A stretch of 38,557 nucleotides of DNA. It comes from Lachnospiraceae bacterium (GTDB lineage Bacteria > Bacillota > Clostridia > Lachnospirales > Lachnospiraceae). Every line of letters begins with the position of its first letter. Position 1 is the first letter of the stretch. The stretch is from assembly GCA_024692955.1 (NCBI GenBank), contig JAILLW010000073.1, positions 1-38,557 of the forward strand, in the 5' to 3' direction. The notes beneath the pieces are model-generated. The model was not told the origin of the DNA, searched no databases, and saw only the letters and a program-made list of their open reading frames with translations. The position numbers were made by a program, and so were the translations under genes. Positions 14,595 through 22,005 of this stretch are shown one piece after another.

Positions 14595-16418
14595 CTATCC
14601 CTCCTTACGCTCCCCGTAAAGGACCGTTCTGCCCTTCTTACCCGGAAAAAGTTTATTGGTTATGGCCTGTACGGCCTCGTTATGGCGTCTCAGGATCACA
14701 ACCGTGTCTTCCGGATATTTCTCCCCTGCCGCGCGGATTGAATGAATGATCAGACGGAGGTTATTGATCTGGGAATCCCCGCCTGCGGAAAACAGAAGAT
14801 CCACCGACAGCCGGTGCGAAGGAAGCTGGTGCACAAGGAGCATGCCGTTCGCCGTTCCGTCCGTAAGCAGTACGCTCGAAACATCCCCGTCAAACCATTC
14901 CACCGGGAGATGACCGAGATCCTCCAGAAGGCCTTTCCTGCCGTTCAGCATGCAGCATCCGATCCCGCGCTTAAACTGTCTTGCTCCGATCTCGCTTAAA
15001 TGCTGAATGAAATCCGGCACCTTCATGGAAAGGAAAGGAAACTTCATAAGTTCTCCCACCGTAACCGTGATCTCCCTGCTTTCCCGAAGTTCCGTCTCAA
15101 ATCCGGCTTCCGCAAGGGCTTCTTTGTTCCCCGGGTCCGTCTCGATCGTGCTCTTTACGACACCGGCTTCCGTTACTTCGTTTTCGTATTCGGAAAAAAG
15201 GTCGCTTCCGCTCCCGTCAAGGCCGATCCACCGGATCTCGGAAAGCCCCCGGCCTTCCCTGTCCTTAAGCTCATATATGAGATAGGAGGTATGCGGCCCC
15301 CTCTCTTCAAGGAGTCCGCGAAAAGCAGGCCTCGGCAGATCCCGGACGGCATCCGCCGGAAGGATCTTCTGATAGTCCATCAGGTTGCCGGCCGTGATCC
15401 TCTTCGTAAAGATCTCTCTCAAGCCTTCATTCTCATCCTCATCCCATCTTATGCCGTACCGGATATCAAGAGGGTCTTCAAGTTCATAACGAAATACCGG
15501 TCTGCCGCTCCGGATCTCCCGGATCCGGGGCATTTTCCGGCAGATATTCAGCTGAAACGGAACCTTTTTGCACTCCTTAAGCCAGAATACTTCGGCATTC
15601 CCGATCAGATCTTCTTCGAGCCGTTCTTCCGTCCCCGCATTTTCCGAAAGTTCCTTTTTCGCGAAGATTGCCGCCCCCGCTTTTCCGGGTTTTTCCGGAA
15701 GTGCGCTTCCGAGGAACTTCGTCACGCTCTCCCCGCCGCAGATGTAGGTGATCCCGGGAAACTCTTTTGCTCCTCCCGATACGACAAGGGCCGCCAGCAT
15801 TCCCTGCAGCGCCATGCGTTCAAAATCGGCGTTTCCCTCCCGAAAGGAAAGAAGAAAATCGATGTGAACTCCCTCCTCCGATTCGGAAACAAGGATCACG
15901 GATCTTATTTCGTTTTTCGGATCAAAGACCACCCCGCTCATACTCCGGGAAAAGCGGTTCATCTCCCTTTGGCTAAGGTGCAGACGCAAAGCGGAAAGTG
16001 AGCTGAAAAGTTCATCCCACCGGTCCATTCCGAGTTCTTCGAAAGCAACAAATTCTCCCCCGGACATCTCCGCTTTCAGGGTGTTTTTGATCATTCCGGA
16101 AGAAAGGAGCTTTTTCGTGTCAATCCTGAGAACGGAGTCGCTCTCAATGACTTCGAATCCTTCCTTTTCAAAAAACTCCGGCATCCCCTGGATCCCGGAA
16201 GAAAAATCCGCCTCGAGGCTTCGGATGCCGCGCGAAATAAGCTCCGCTTCCGCGGAACATAAAAGTGCGGACCCCACGCCCTGCCGCCTTTTTGAGGAAG
16301 GTACGACAATTGAAAGGATCCGGGCTTTCCGATCAGCGATATTCAGGGTGATCGCGGCTTCACACTCTTCTTCGATCCGAAGATATCCGTCTTCGTCCGC
16401 TGTGATAAAAAAACGCAT
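14595..16418 (-). CDS. Multi-domain GNAT-type acetyltransferase fusion (607 residues)
   Basis: The first 110 residues form a GNAT domain with a standard acetyl-CoA loop ('SIVVPSSKRRQGVGSALLC', R/Q-x-x-G-x-G/A) and the 'FFEKEGFEVI' end. The middle (120-300) has 'SVILVSESEEGVHIDFLLSF' and looks like a second, degenerate GNAT fold. The last 290 residues match the free-standing protein at 22006-22848 along their length: 'ITVTVGEL', 'RQFKRGIGCCMLNGRKGLLE', 'SSVLLTDGTANGMLLVHQ', 'YPEDTVVILRRHNEA', and an almost identical C-terminus. A tandem fusion of three such units is unusual. The start ATG (16416-16418) follows GGAG by six bases; an in-frame TTG sits just before it. The substrate is unknown. 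Confidence 0.75.
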   Translation of the reverse strand: MRFFITADEDGYLRIEEECEAAITLNIADRKARILSIVVPSSKRRQGVGSALLCSAEAELISRGIRSLEADFSSGIQGMPEFFEKEGFEVIESDSVLRIDTKKLLSSGMIKNTLKAEMSGGEFVAFEELGMDRWDELFSSLSALRLHLSQREMNRFSRSMSGVVFDPKNEIRSVILVSESEEGVHIDFLLSFREGNADFERMALQGMLAALVVSGGAKEFPGITYICGGESVTKFLGSALPEKPGKAGAAIFAKKELSENAGTEERLEEDLIGNAEVFWLKECKKVPFQLNICRKMPRIREIRSGRPVFRYELEDPLDIRYGIRWDEDENEGLREIFTKRITAGNLMDYQKILPADAVRDLPRPAFRGLLEERGPHTSYLIYELKDREGRGLSEIRWIGLDGSGSDLFSEYENEVTEAGVVKSTIETDPGNKEALAEAGFETELRESREITVTVGELMKFPFLSMKVPDFIQHLSEIGARQFKRGIGCCMLNGRKGLLEDLGHLPVEWFDGDVSSVLLTDGTANGMLLVHQLPSHRLSVDLLFSAGGDSQINNLRLIIHSIRAAGEKYPEDTVVILRRHNEAVQAITNKLFPGKKGRTVLYGERKEG

Positions 16419-16432
16419 CAAAGACTCCGCTC

Positions 16433-16888
16433 CTACCGGTCAAGCCAGTAAACTCCCTGCTCCATCCCGGGAGAAGACATACTCATATTTACACCCGCCA
16501 GTTCTTCTACGGCTTCTTTATCGGGCGGCATAAAAAGATATCCGCTGTCCGTAAAGAGGTCCTTTTCGGGCTGCTTCCTGTCGAGAAAAGCCAGGCTTTT
16601 GGCAATCCCGCTCTTTTTCAGGATACTGTGCACTTTGTCGAGCATCCCGCTAGCGGCACCCTGCCTTCTGAAGGCCTCGTCCACATAGACATAGATTACG
16701 TTCGATATGAACTCCTCCTCACGCATCCCGATATAAAACTGGGTCATGCCGATCAGATTCATATCCTGATCCACCGCTCCGATCATAAAACAGCCTTTTC
16801 GGTCACAGTTATCAAGGACATAGTCCGGAAGGGCGCTTTCAAAAGAAGCGATATCCTCCCTCCTTACGGTATACATTTCATATCTCAT
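16433..16888 (-). CDS. Small GNAT acetyltransferase
   Basis: This 151-residue single-domain GNAT protein has 'FISNVIYVYVDEAFRRQGAA' as beta-4 and the acetyl-CoA loop (R-R-Q-G-A-A), then a helix ('SGMLDKVHSILKKSG') and a late 'FTDSGYLFMP' strand. The start ATG at 16886-16888 is preferred because GAGG lies eight bases before it; a longer frame would need an unsupported TTG. It lies 15 bases before the GNAT fusion gene and about 95 bases after the broken DUF4157 gene. The acetyl acceptor is unknown. It is one of six GNAT-type genes in the cluster. Confidence 0.82.
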   Translation of the reverse strand: MRYEMYTVRREDIASFESALPDYVLDNCDRKGCFMIGAVDQDMNLIGMTQFYIGMREEEFISNVIYVYVDEAFRRQGAASGMLDKVHSILKKSGIAKSLAFLDRKQPEKDLFTDSGYLFMPPDKEAVEELAGVNMSMSSPGMEQGVYWLDR

Positions 16889-16983
16889 CTTCTCATCCTC
16901 ATCGTTACGAAAAGACTCTCTCTTATATCCGGACAATCCGTCAAAGCATTCCGCTCGGGCTGCAGGAAGACATTCCTGACATT

Positions 16984-17601
16984 TTACTGAAGAACTGCCG
17001 AAGAATCGAATATCGTTCCGCTCCGGGATCTTCCGGTACCGGCGCTCTGCTGGCTTCGTTTTTTCCTCAGGAGACGGGACAGCGTGCTCGCCCAGGGATT
17101 TGACTTATGCTGCGCTTTATCCCCATAAACCTCATTCGCCTTTCTCTGAACGGCCTGCCCCAGTTTCGCCCTGATGGAGCCCTGGGCGAGGCGGGGATCG
17201 TCTTCCCTTGAAAGGAGCGATTTCGTCATGGCGATTTTGCTGCTTGGATTGCCGCGCAACGCCTGAAGATTCATCATAGATGCACTGAAAGTATCTTCGT
17301 CGATCCCGGCATCGGTAAATGCTTTTTGTACACCGAGCATATAATCTCCCAGGGCCGTCCCTTCACCGTTCGTTCCCTCCACGGCCTGACTGTATTTATC
17401 CAGGATACCTCCTGTCCTTGCATGCGCCGCGACATCTCCCCGCTCATAGTGTGCTTTTTGCTCCTCGTCTTTCCAGTCAAGGCCCAATTTCCTGTGGTCG
17501 GCAGCCTGTTTGTATTCCTTATGATCCATATCCGCCTGAATGATCGCAAGTTCCTCATCTCTCGTAAGATCTCCGACCGCTGACTGTGCCAGATCTCCCG
17601 G
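16984..17601 (-). pseudogene. C-terminal half of a DUF4157 gene, separated by an in-frame TAA
   Basis: This stretch continues the frame of the gene at 17602-18384 directly after its TAA stop, with no frameshift. It reads 'PGDLAQSAVGDLTRDEELAI', then '...AHYERGDVAAHARTGGILDK', ending 'GRSRSGTIFDSSAVLQ'. It aligns throughout with residues 248-446 of the intact paralogue at 18459-19799 ('PENMAESVLGGLSREEELAI', 'AYERGPVESHAKVGEILDL', 'GRARSGTVFTLPSG'). The TAA falls exactly where the paralogue has a Glu codon, so one G-to-T change would explain it. The internal ATG at 17527-17529 has no ribosome binding site, so independent translation is unlikely. The DNA is otherwise undamaged, pointing to a recent mutation, stop-codon read-through or a sequencing error. 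Confidence 0.82.
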
Positions 17602-18384
17602 TTACAGTGCTTTCATGACCCTTGTAAAATTATCCAGTGCTCCTGTATGGTTATCCCTGAAAAGGAAGGAAAGGTCCTGTCCTTTCGCAGTCGCCTCCTG
17701 GAACTGCGGAGTAAATGCCTCTATGAACCCCTCCTGTGCCCGGGCCTGCATTTCCGGAGACGTTAATTGTTCAGGCGTAGCCTTTTCCATATCGTTTGCC
17801 AGTTCCAGCGATCTGGCGGAATAGTTTTTCTGGTTGTAGTTATAGGAGCCGTCTCCGTTCAGATATACCTTTTTCCCTCCCATCATGGCATAGGATCTGT
17901 CCTTGCTTGAGGAATCGTAGTTAGGGCCGCTGATCTCAAGCGAGTTAATATCGCCCATCTCTTCGATCATTTTGGCTTCTCTCTCCTGCTCCGCCTTTTT
18001 TTCTTTTCTTTTCCGGAACCAGTCCCGGATTCCCCCCTGCTCTTCTCCGTAGGATACACTCTCCTTCATCCCGGCACCTTCGGAATCGGAGGACTGCTGC
18101 ATCGTATGCGCCATCTCATGAGCGATGAGACCGTTGGTCTCTGGCGAATGATCGCTTAAGAGTCCCTGCTTCAGATAGATATCCTCACCGCTTGCGATCC
18201 CGTCACGCCCCGCGGCGGAAACCTTCGCGTCTGCAGATGCGTCATCATGAAGTTTCACCCGGTCAAGCCGTCCCGAATAAGCCCGTTTCATATCCCTCAC
18301 CACATCGGATGAGTTCATAAAGCGAAAAGCCACATCATTCGCATCCCTCTCCGCGGATTCATTCATAAGTAAATGTCTTGACAT
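17602..18384 (-). CDS. DUF4157 (eCIS-core) protein, N-terminal part truncated by premature stop
   Basis: This 260-residue product starts 'MSRHLLMNESAERDANDVAF' and contains the DUF4157 core: 'AAGRDGIASGEDIYLKQGLL' and the zincin-type motif 'LIAHEMAHTMQQ' at about 86-97 (HExxH). DUF4157 domains occur in effectors linked to extracellular contractile injection systems and in other secreted or toxin-like proteins. No injection-system gene is visible here. The first 123 residues are nearly identical to the paralogue at 18459-19799, after which similarity falls. It then has an extra Lys/Glu-rich segment (about 127-165). The start follows GGGAG by six bases. It ends early at TAA 17602-17604; the missing half is still encoded downstream in frame. 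Whether the short protein is functional is unknown. Confidence 0.85.
   Translation of the reverse strand: MSRHLLMNESAERDANDVAFRFMNSSDVVRDMKRAYSGRLDRVKLHDDASADAKVSAAGRDGIASGEDIYLKQGLLSDHSPETNGLIAHEMAHTMQQSSDSEGAGMKESVSYGEEQGGIRDWFRKRKEKKAEQEREAKMIEEMGDINSLEISGPNYDSSSKDRSYAMMGGKKVYLNGDGSYNYNQKNYSARSLELANDMEKATPEQLTSPEMQARAQEGFIEAFTPQFQEATAKGQDLSFLFRDNHTGALDNFTRVMKAL
18015..18384. repeat. Near-identical duplicate of 19430-19799 (DUF4157 N-terminal module)
   Basis: About 370 bases covering the first ~123 codons of this gene are almost the same as the first 370 bases of the neighbouring paralogue, including most third codon positions. Downstream of the 'WFRKRK' codons the two genes diverge strongly. 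The sharp boundary suggests recent gene conversion or duplication confined to the HEMAH module. Confidence 0.85.
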
Positions 18385-18458
18385 ACTAAACTCCCTTCTC
18401 CCTATTCTGCTTTATGCAGTCTTTATCGAACATTGAAGATCGGTTTCATTCGGATCCG

Positions 18459-19799
18459 TCAGCCTCCGAGCCCCGAAGGAAGCGTGAATACCGTCCCGCT
18501 GCGGGCTCTTCCGGCCGCTTGAGGAGCGGCAGCCGCTTTTTCTCTCTTCCTCTTCAAAAGGCGGGCGAGTGCGCTCCCGAATTTGCTCTGTTTCGATCTT
18601 TCGCTGTCGTTTGTGATCTCATTTGCATCCTTCTGGATCATCTGACCGAGCTGTCCTCTTCCTACCGCCATTGTGCCGATCCTTTCATCATCCGCCGCGG
18701 TTATCCTTTGCTCCATATTCCCTGCTTTCGCCACAAATCCTCCCCGCAGCATCGACAGATCCATCATGATGGAACTGAATTTATCATCATCGATCCCCGC
18801 ATTGGTAAAAGCATCATGCGCACCGAGCAGGAAATTGCCGTAGTCCGTGCCTTCTCCGTCCTTCCCGGTCACATTTTCCGCGGCCAGATCCAGGATCTCG
18901 CCTACCTTCGCGTGAGATTCCACGGGGCCTCTCTCATAAGCCTGCCGCGTTTCGTCATCAAGAAACTTCCCATGCCTCTGAAACTGCCTTACGGCACCCT
19001 TGTAGTCCCGTTTATCGAGGCCCTGCTTCACAATGGCAAGTTCCTCCTCCCTGCTGAGCCCTCCCAGCACGGACTCCGCCATGTTTTCCGGCTCCATTGC
19101 GCTCATCACCGTAGTGAAATTCTTAAGTGCGCCGCTTCCGTTCCCTCTGAAAAGGAAAGCCGGATCCTCGCCCTTTGCGACCGCCTGCCGGAAAAGCGGC
19201 GTGTAATAGGAATTGAAATCCTGCTGAGCTCTGGCCTGCATCTCCGGAGATCTCAACTGCTCCGGAGTGGCGGTTTCCAGATCCCTTGCCAGCTCCAGAG
19301 ACTGTCCGGTATAGTCCCTCTGATTATAACTGTATGTTCCGTCCTTGTTAAAATAAACCTTCTTTCCGCCCATCATGGCATGAGCACCCTGGGGTTCGCT
19401 GATCTGCATCCTGTCCATTTTTCTTTTTCGGAACCAGTCCCGGATTCCCCCCTGCTCCTCTCCGAAGGATACGCTCTCCTTCATCCCGGCACCTTCGGAA
19501 TCAGAGGACTGCTGCATCGTATGCGCCATCTCGTGAGCGATGAGGCCGTTCGTCTCGGGCGAATGATCGCTTAAGAGCCCCTGCTTCAGATAGATATCCT
19601 TACCGCTTGCGATCCCGTCACGCCCCGCGGCCGAAACCTTCGCGCCGGCCGATGCGTCATCATGAAGTCTCACCCGGTCAAGCCGTCCCGAATAAGCCCG
19701 CTTCATATCCCTCACCACATCGGATGAATTCATAAAGCGAAAAGCCACATCATTCGCTTCCTTTTCTGCCGCTTCGTTCATAAACAGATGTTTCGACAT
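18459..19799 (-). CDS. DUF4157 (eCIS-core) protein with HEMAH zincin motif, intact copy
   Basis: This 446-residue protein has the DUF4157 core in residues 1-110, with HEMAH at 89-93 and the trailing 'TMQQ'. A Gly/Tyr-rich spacer follows ('AMMGGKKVYFNKDGTYSYNQ'), then an all-helical C-terminal region from about 165 onward, ending in a basic tail and 'AGRARSGTVFTLPSG'. HExxH plus a downstream ligand can form a zinc protease site, but catalysis has not been shown for most DUF4157 proteins. There is no signal peptide. The start follows GGAGGGG by five bases. A 141-base gap upstream, the longest inside the large cluster, makes an internal promoter possible. The shared C-terminal R-x-R-S-G-T-[VI]-F end in both copies may be a recognition tag (inference). 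Confidence 0.88.
   Translation of the reverse strand: MSKHLFMNEAAEKEANDVAFRFMNSSDVVRDMKRAYSGRLDRVRLHDDASAGAKVSAAGRDGIASGKDIYLKQGLLSDHSPETNGLIAHEMAHTMQQSSDSEGAGMKESVSFGEEQGGIRDWFRKRKMDRMQISEPQGAHAMMGGKKVYFNKDGTYSYNQRDYTGQSLELARDLETATPEQLRSPEMQARAQQDFNSYYTPLFRQAVAKGEDPAFLFRGNGSGALKNFTTVMSAMEPENMAESVLGGLSREEELAIVKQGLDKRDYKGAVRQFQRHGKFLDDETRQAYERGPVESHAKVGEILDLAAENVTGKDGEGTDYGNFLLGAHDAFTNAGIDDDKFSSIMMDLSMLRGGFVAKAGNMEQRITAADDERIGTMAVGRGQLGQMIQKDANEITNDSERSKQSKFGSALARLLKRKREKAAAAPQAAGRARSGTVFTLPSGLGG
19430..19799. repeat. Near-identical duplicate of 18015-18384 (DUF4157 N-terminal module)
   Basis: This is the second member of the direct repeat pair that encodes the HEMAH module of the two tandem DUF4157 genes. 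The repeats lie about 1.4 kb apart in the same orientation, so homologous recombination between them would delete one gene body and leave a single chimeric gene. Confidence 0.85.
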
Positions 19800-19894
19800 G
19801 TCTTCCCCTCCATATTAACCTTCCGGATACAAAACGCCTCTTATCATCATACCCTATTCATCGCCGCAGCGGTACCCGTTCGAATGAACTGTAC

Positions 19895-19922
19895 CCCCCG
19901 GGAATGAAAAGCGTTCCCCGGC
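19895..19922 (-). other. Hairpin in the gap between the STAS and DUF4157 genes
   Basis: On the minus strand, CCGGGGAA and TTCCCGGGG flank a 9-base loop and can form five pairs plus two more after a G-G mismatch. No run of T follows, so it is not a normal terminator. It could be an attenuator or a transcript-processing site, or it may do nothing. The gap (19800-19940) also has a weak TATGAT-like -10 box near 19846-19851 without a matching -35 box. Confidence 0.3.
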
Positions 19923-19940
19923 GGATCCCGGACGCTGATA

Positions 19941-20240
19941 TTATAAGATCTTCAAAAAGTCCGAGAATCCGGTCACATCAAAAATCGCCGAGACATCCTC
20001 ATTAACATTCCGCACCGTCATATCGCCGTTCATCCCCGCCAGTTGTTTGTGGGTGCTTAAGAACGTACGGAGTCCGGCAGAAGAAACATAATCAAGCCCC
20101 TTCAGGTCAAACACCAGATGCTTTACGCCCGGCATCTCTTCCTTCAGCTTCTCGTCAAGCAGAGGCGCCGTCTGCGTATCGAGTTTTCCGTTGAGAAAGA
20201 GCGTAAGCGTTTCACCCTTTCTTTCAAGATTGATATCCAT
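19941..20240 (-). CDS. STAS-domain anti-sigma factor antagonist (SpoIIAA/RsbV type)
   Basis: This 99-residue single STAS domain matches SpoIIAA/RsbV. It has a short beta N-terminus ('LTLFLNGKLDTQTAPLLDEK'), then 'LVFDLKGLDYVSSAGLRTFL', with the phosphorylatable Ser in D-Y-V-S-S-A-G-L, and the closing helix 'FDVTGFSDFLKIL'. In partner switching, the RsbW-type kinase phosphorylates this Ser and the PP2C phosphatase removes the phosphate. The unphosphorylated form binds the kinase and frees its target. The kinase and both phosphatases are encoded 15-17 kb upstream in the same cluster. The start follows GGAGGG, and the gene lies 12 bases after a membrane sensor gene, suggesting that sensor feeds into the switch. 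Confidence 0.93.
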   Translation of the reverse strand: MDINLERKGETLTLFLNGKLDTQTAPLLDEKLKEEMPGVKHLVFDLKGLDYVSSAGLRTFLSTHKQLAGMNGDMTVRNVNEDVSAIFDVTGFSDFLKIL

Positions 20241-20252
20241 TCCGATTCCCTC

Positions 20253-21314
20253 CTACACTTCAATGGTATACTTCTTATGTACGGTCGATGCGAGAAAAGA
20301 TTCCGCATCCTCCCCCTTCTTCCGGATTTTTATATCCGTTCTTACTTCGAACGGATCTTCCCCTTCACCATATTCTTCCACCGTCTCAAGGACGATCGAT
20401 TTCAGAAGATTGAGCGGTGCTTTTTCTCCCGAATCCGAGATCAGGATGAATTTTCCTTCTCCCGCCCGGACGAGTTCCGCCCCTTTCGGCAGTTCCTTTT
20501 TCAGGATCTCCGAGAGGACTAACGGATCCTTTCTGGTCTCAAACGTCATGACACTCCGGATGTCCCTTCTCCTGGCCCGCGCCGGTTCACTGAGATACTG
20601 CAGGTACTCCTTGTTGTATAACCCGGTTTCGGGATCGTTGAACCGCCATTCGTCGATCATGGAAAAATACAGGAAGATCAGACCGACGGCGAATCCGAGT
20701 GCTGATACATCATGCGCGGTGGCCACACTTACGAACAGGGCAGCAAGGACGGGGATCAGAAGGGAAGCTGCCCGGAAAAAATGCATCCTGATACCTGACT
20801 TTTTCGCTCTGGTCATCAGGATCAGGAAAAAGACAAAATAAACGAGGGAAAGAATCGTCATTCCGTAGAACAGGACACCGGGTATAAGCTCATGCGCCCC
20901 GCCCAGCCGGAACATGATACCGGTAAACGGATTGATGAGCAAAAGCAGAAGGAACGCTCCCACCGGGATAAGAAGCTTCCGGTAATGCCGGATAAGATGG
21001 TCCCTGCTGGAATACAGCCTGTAGTCCGCATAAAGAAGCCACTGATAGGAAAGCATCAGATAGGATGCATACTGCAGCGTGGCACCGAAAAAGGCGATGG
21101 GGCCTGCTGCGGGGAATGTCTGATCCTTCATCGCGCATAAGAGACCGTTTCCGAATGCCGCGGTCATAATGCTGATGCTGACCGCAAGGAACAGTCTCGG
21201 TGACGATCCGCTCTTTTTCCGGATCCTTGAAGAAAGAAGGATCAGCCCGAACACCATGAGAAAAGCCATTATATCAAGACAGACCGTAACTCTGGAAGCT
21301 TCCGCTATCGTCAT
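20253..21314 (-). CDS. Seven-helix membrane sensor with degenerate GGDEF-like tail
   Basis: This 353-residue protein is a paralogue of the protein at 13536-14588. Seven hydrophobic helices fill residues 8-225, with 'YADYRLYSSRDHLIRHYRKL' and 'LINPFTGIMFRLG' as shared landmarks. The tail begins 'FNDPETGLYNKEYLQYL', an N-terminal GGDEF signature, but stops after about 120 residues with no GG(D/E)EF motif or inhibitory RxxD site, so cyclase activity is not expected. It overlaps the next sensor gene by four bases (start 21312-21314 after GGAGG), and the STAS gene follows 12 bases later. The order sensor, sensor, STAS suggests membrane input to the partner switch. The ligand is unknown. Confidence 0.75.
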   Translation of the reverse strand: MTIAEASRVTVCLDIMAFLMVFGLILLSSRIRKKSGSSPRLFLAVSISIMTAAFGNGLLCAMKDQTFPAAGPIAFFGATLQYASYLMLSYQWLLYADYRLYSSRDHLIRHYRKLLIPVGAFLLLLLINPFTGIMFRLGGAHELIPGVLFYGMTILSLVYFVFFLILMTRAKKSGIRMHFFRAASLLIPVLAALFVSVATAHDVSALGFAVGLIFLYFSMIDEWRFNDPETGLYNKEYLQYLSEPARARRRDIRSVMTFETRKDPLVLSEILKKELPKGAELVRAGEGKFILISDSGEKAPLNLLKSIVLETVEEYGEGEDPFEVRTDIKIRKKGEDAESFLASTVHKKYTIEV

Positions 21315-22000
21315 GATTCCTCCTCCTCATAAAATGCGTGGTTCATGATCCGGATATGGGTATAGGCAAGCACAAGGGCAAAGAAGAATCCCGTAAGCGA
21401 GATTCCGCGTACGATCACTCCCGCGATCAGCCGGATCCCGATCATGGCAACGAAGAAGACAGCCATAAACCGGTCGGTCTTCCAGAGAAGCAGGAACACG
21501 ATGATCGCCATGATCACGGGTGCGACAAAGATCAGATTGTACCAGTCCCCGAAATGATAGATGTTTCCGGAATCCATGGAAAAAAGGATCCCCGTAAACG
21601 GATTGACAAGGACCAGGATCCCCGTGACAACTGCGGGAATGGCATAGAGCATGCTCCTCTTTTTCAATCCTTTCGTATCCTTGTACGCCCGGTAGTCGAC
21701 AAAGCAGGCAAGCAGCACTGAAAAAGTTTCAAACGCAAGGGTAAATACGGTATCCCCGGCGATAATGAGCTTTCCCGCAAGGGGATTCGGGCTTCCTTCC
21801 ATACTGTAATTCAGTCCGTCGCAGACCGCCAGAAGGATATTCGTAAGGATCATCCAGAAGAAGATCCTGTCATCTGTCCGGCCGCGTCTTCTGAAAAGAG
21901 CTGTCTGATAGATCATCCCCAGAAGAAGAAAGACTGCTGCCGCATCCACGATCACGGTGCCGGCGTTCAAATGGGATATGTTCGCAAAGTTAAAGATCAT
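21311..22000 (-). CDS. Seven-helix membrane protein lacking the GGDEF-like tail
   Basis: This 229-residue protein consists almost entirely of seven hydrophobic helices. It carries the same landmarks as its two larger relatives ('VDYRAYKDTKGLKKRSML', 'LVNPFTGILFSMDSGNIYH') and ends right after the last helix in 'FYEEEES'. It thus looks like the sensor half alone and could form a dimer with the sensor encoded by the overlapping downstream gene. The ATG at 21998-22000 is preferred, with GGAG eight bases upstream; a GTG nine bases earlier directly touches the ribosome binding site. It lies five bases after the GNAT-like gene. Confidence 0.78.
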   Translation of the reverse strand: MIFNFANISHLNAGTVIVDAAAVFLLLGMIYQTALFRRRGRTDDRIFFWMILTNILLAVCDGLNYSMEGSPNPLAGKLIIAGDTVFTLAFETFSVLLACFVDYRAYKDTKGLKKRSMLYAIPAVVTGILVLVNPFTGILFSMDSGNIYHFGDWYNLIFVAPVIMAIIVFLLLWKTDRFMAVFFVAMIGIRLIAGVIVRGISLTGFFFALVLAYTHIRIMNHAFYEEEES

Positions 22001-22005
22001 CTGTA

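Noticed and set aside
17527-17529. ATG as start of an independent 181-residue gene (16984-17529)
   Set aside because: There is no ribosome binding site, and the frame continues upstream to the TAA with full similarity to the intact paralogue, so it is the second half of a broken gene.
16984-19799. Extracellular contractile injection system locus, suggested by the DUF4157 (eCIS-core) domains
   Set aside because: No sheath, tube, baseplate or AAA-ATPase gene of such a system is present in the window; DUF4157 proteins also occur outside such loci.
19849-19854. GGGTAT on the minus strand, matching the -10 box of sigma-B promoters
   Set aside because: It was tempting because of the RsbV/RsbW-type genes, but no GTTT-type -35 box occurs 12-15 bases upstream, so the match is probably chance.
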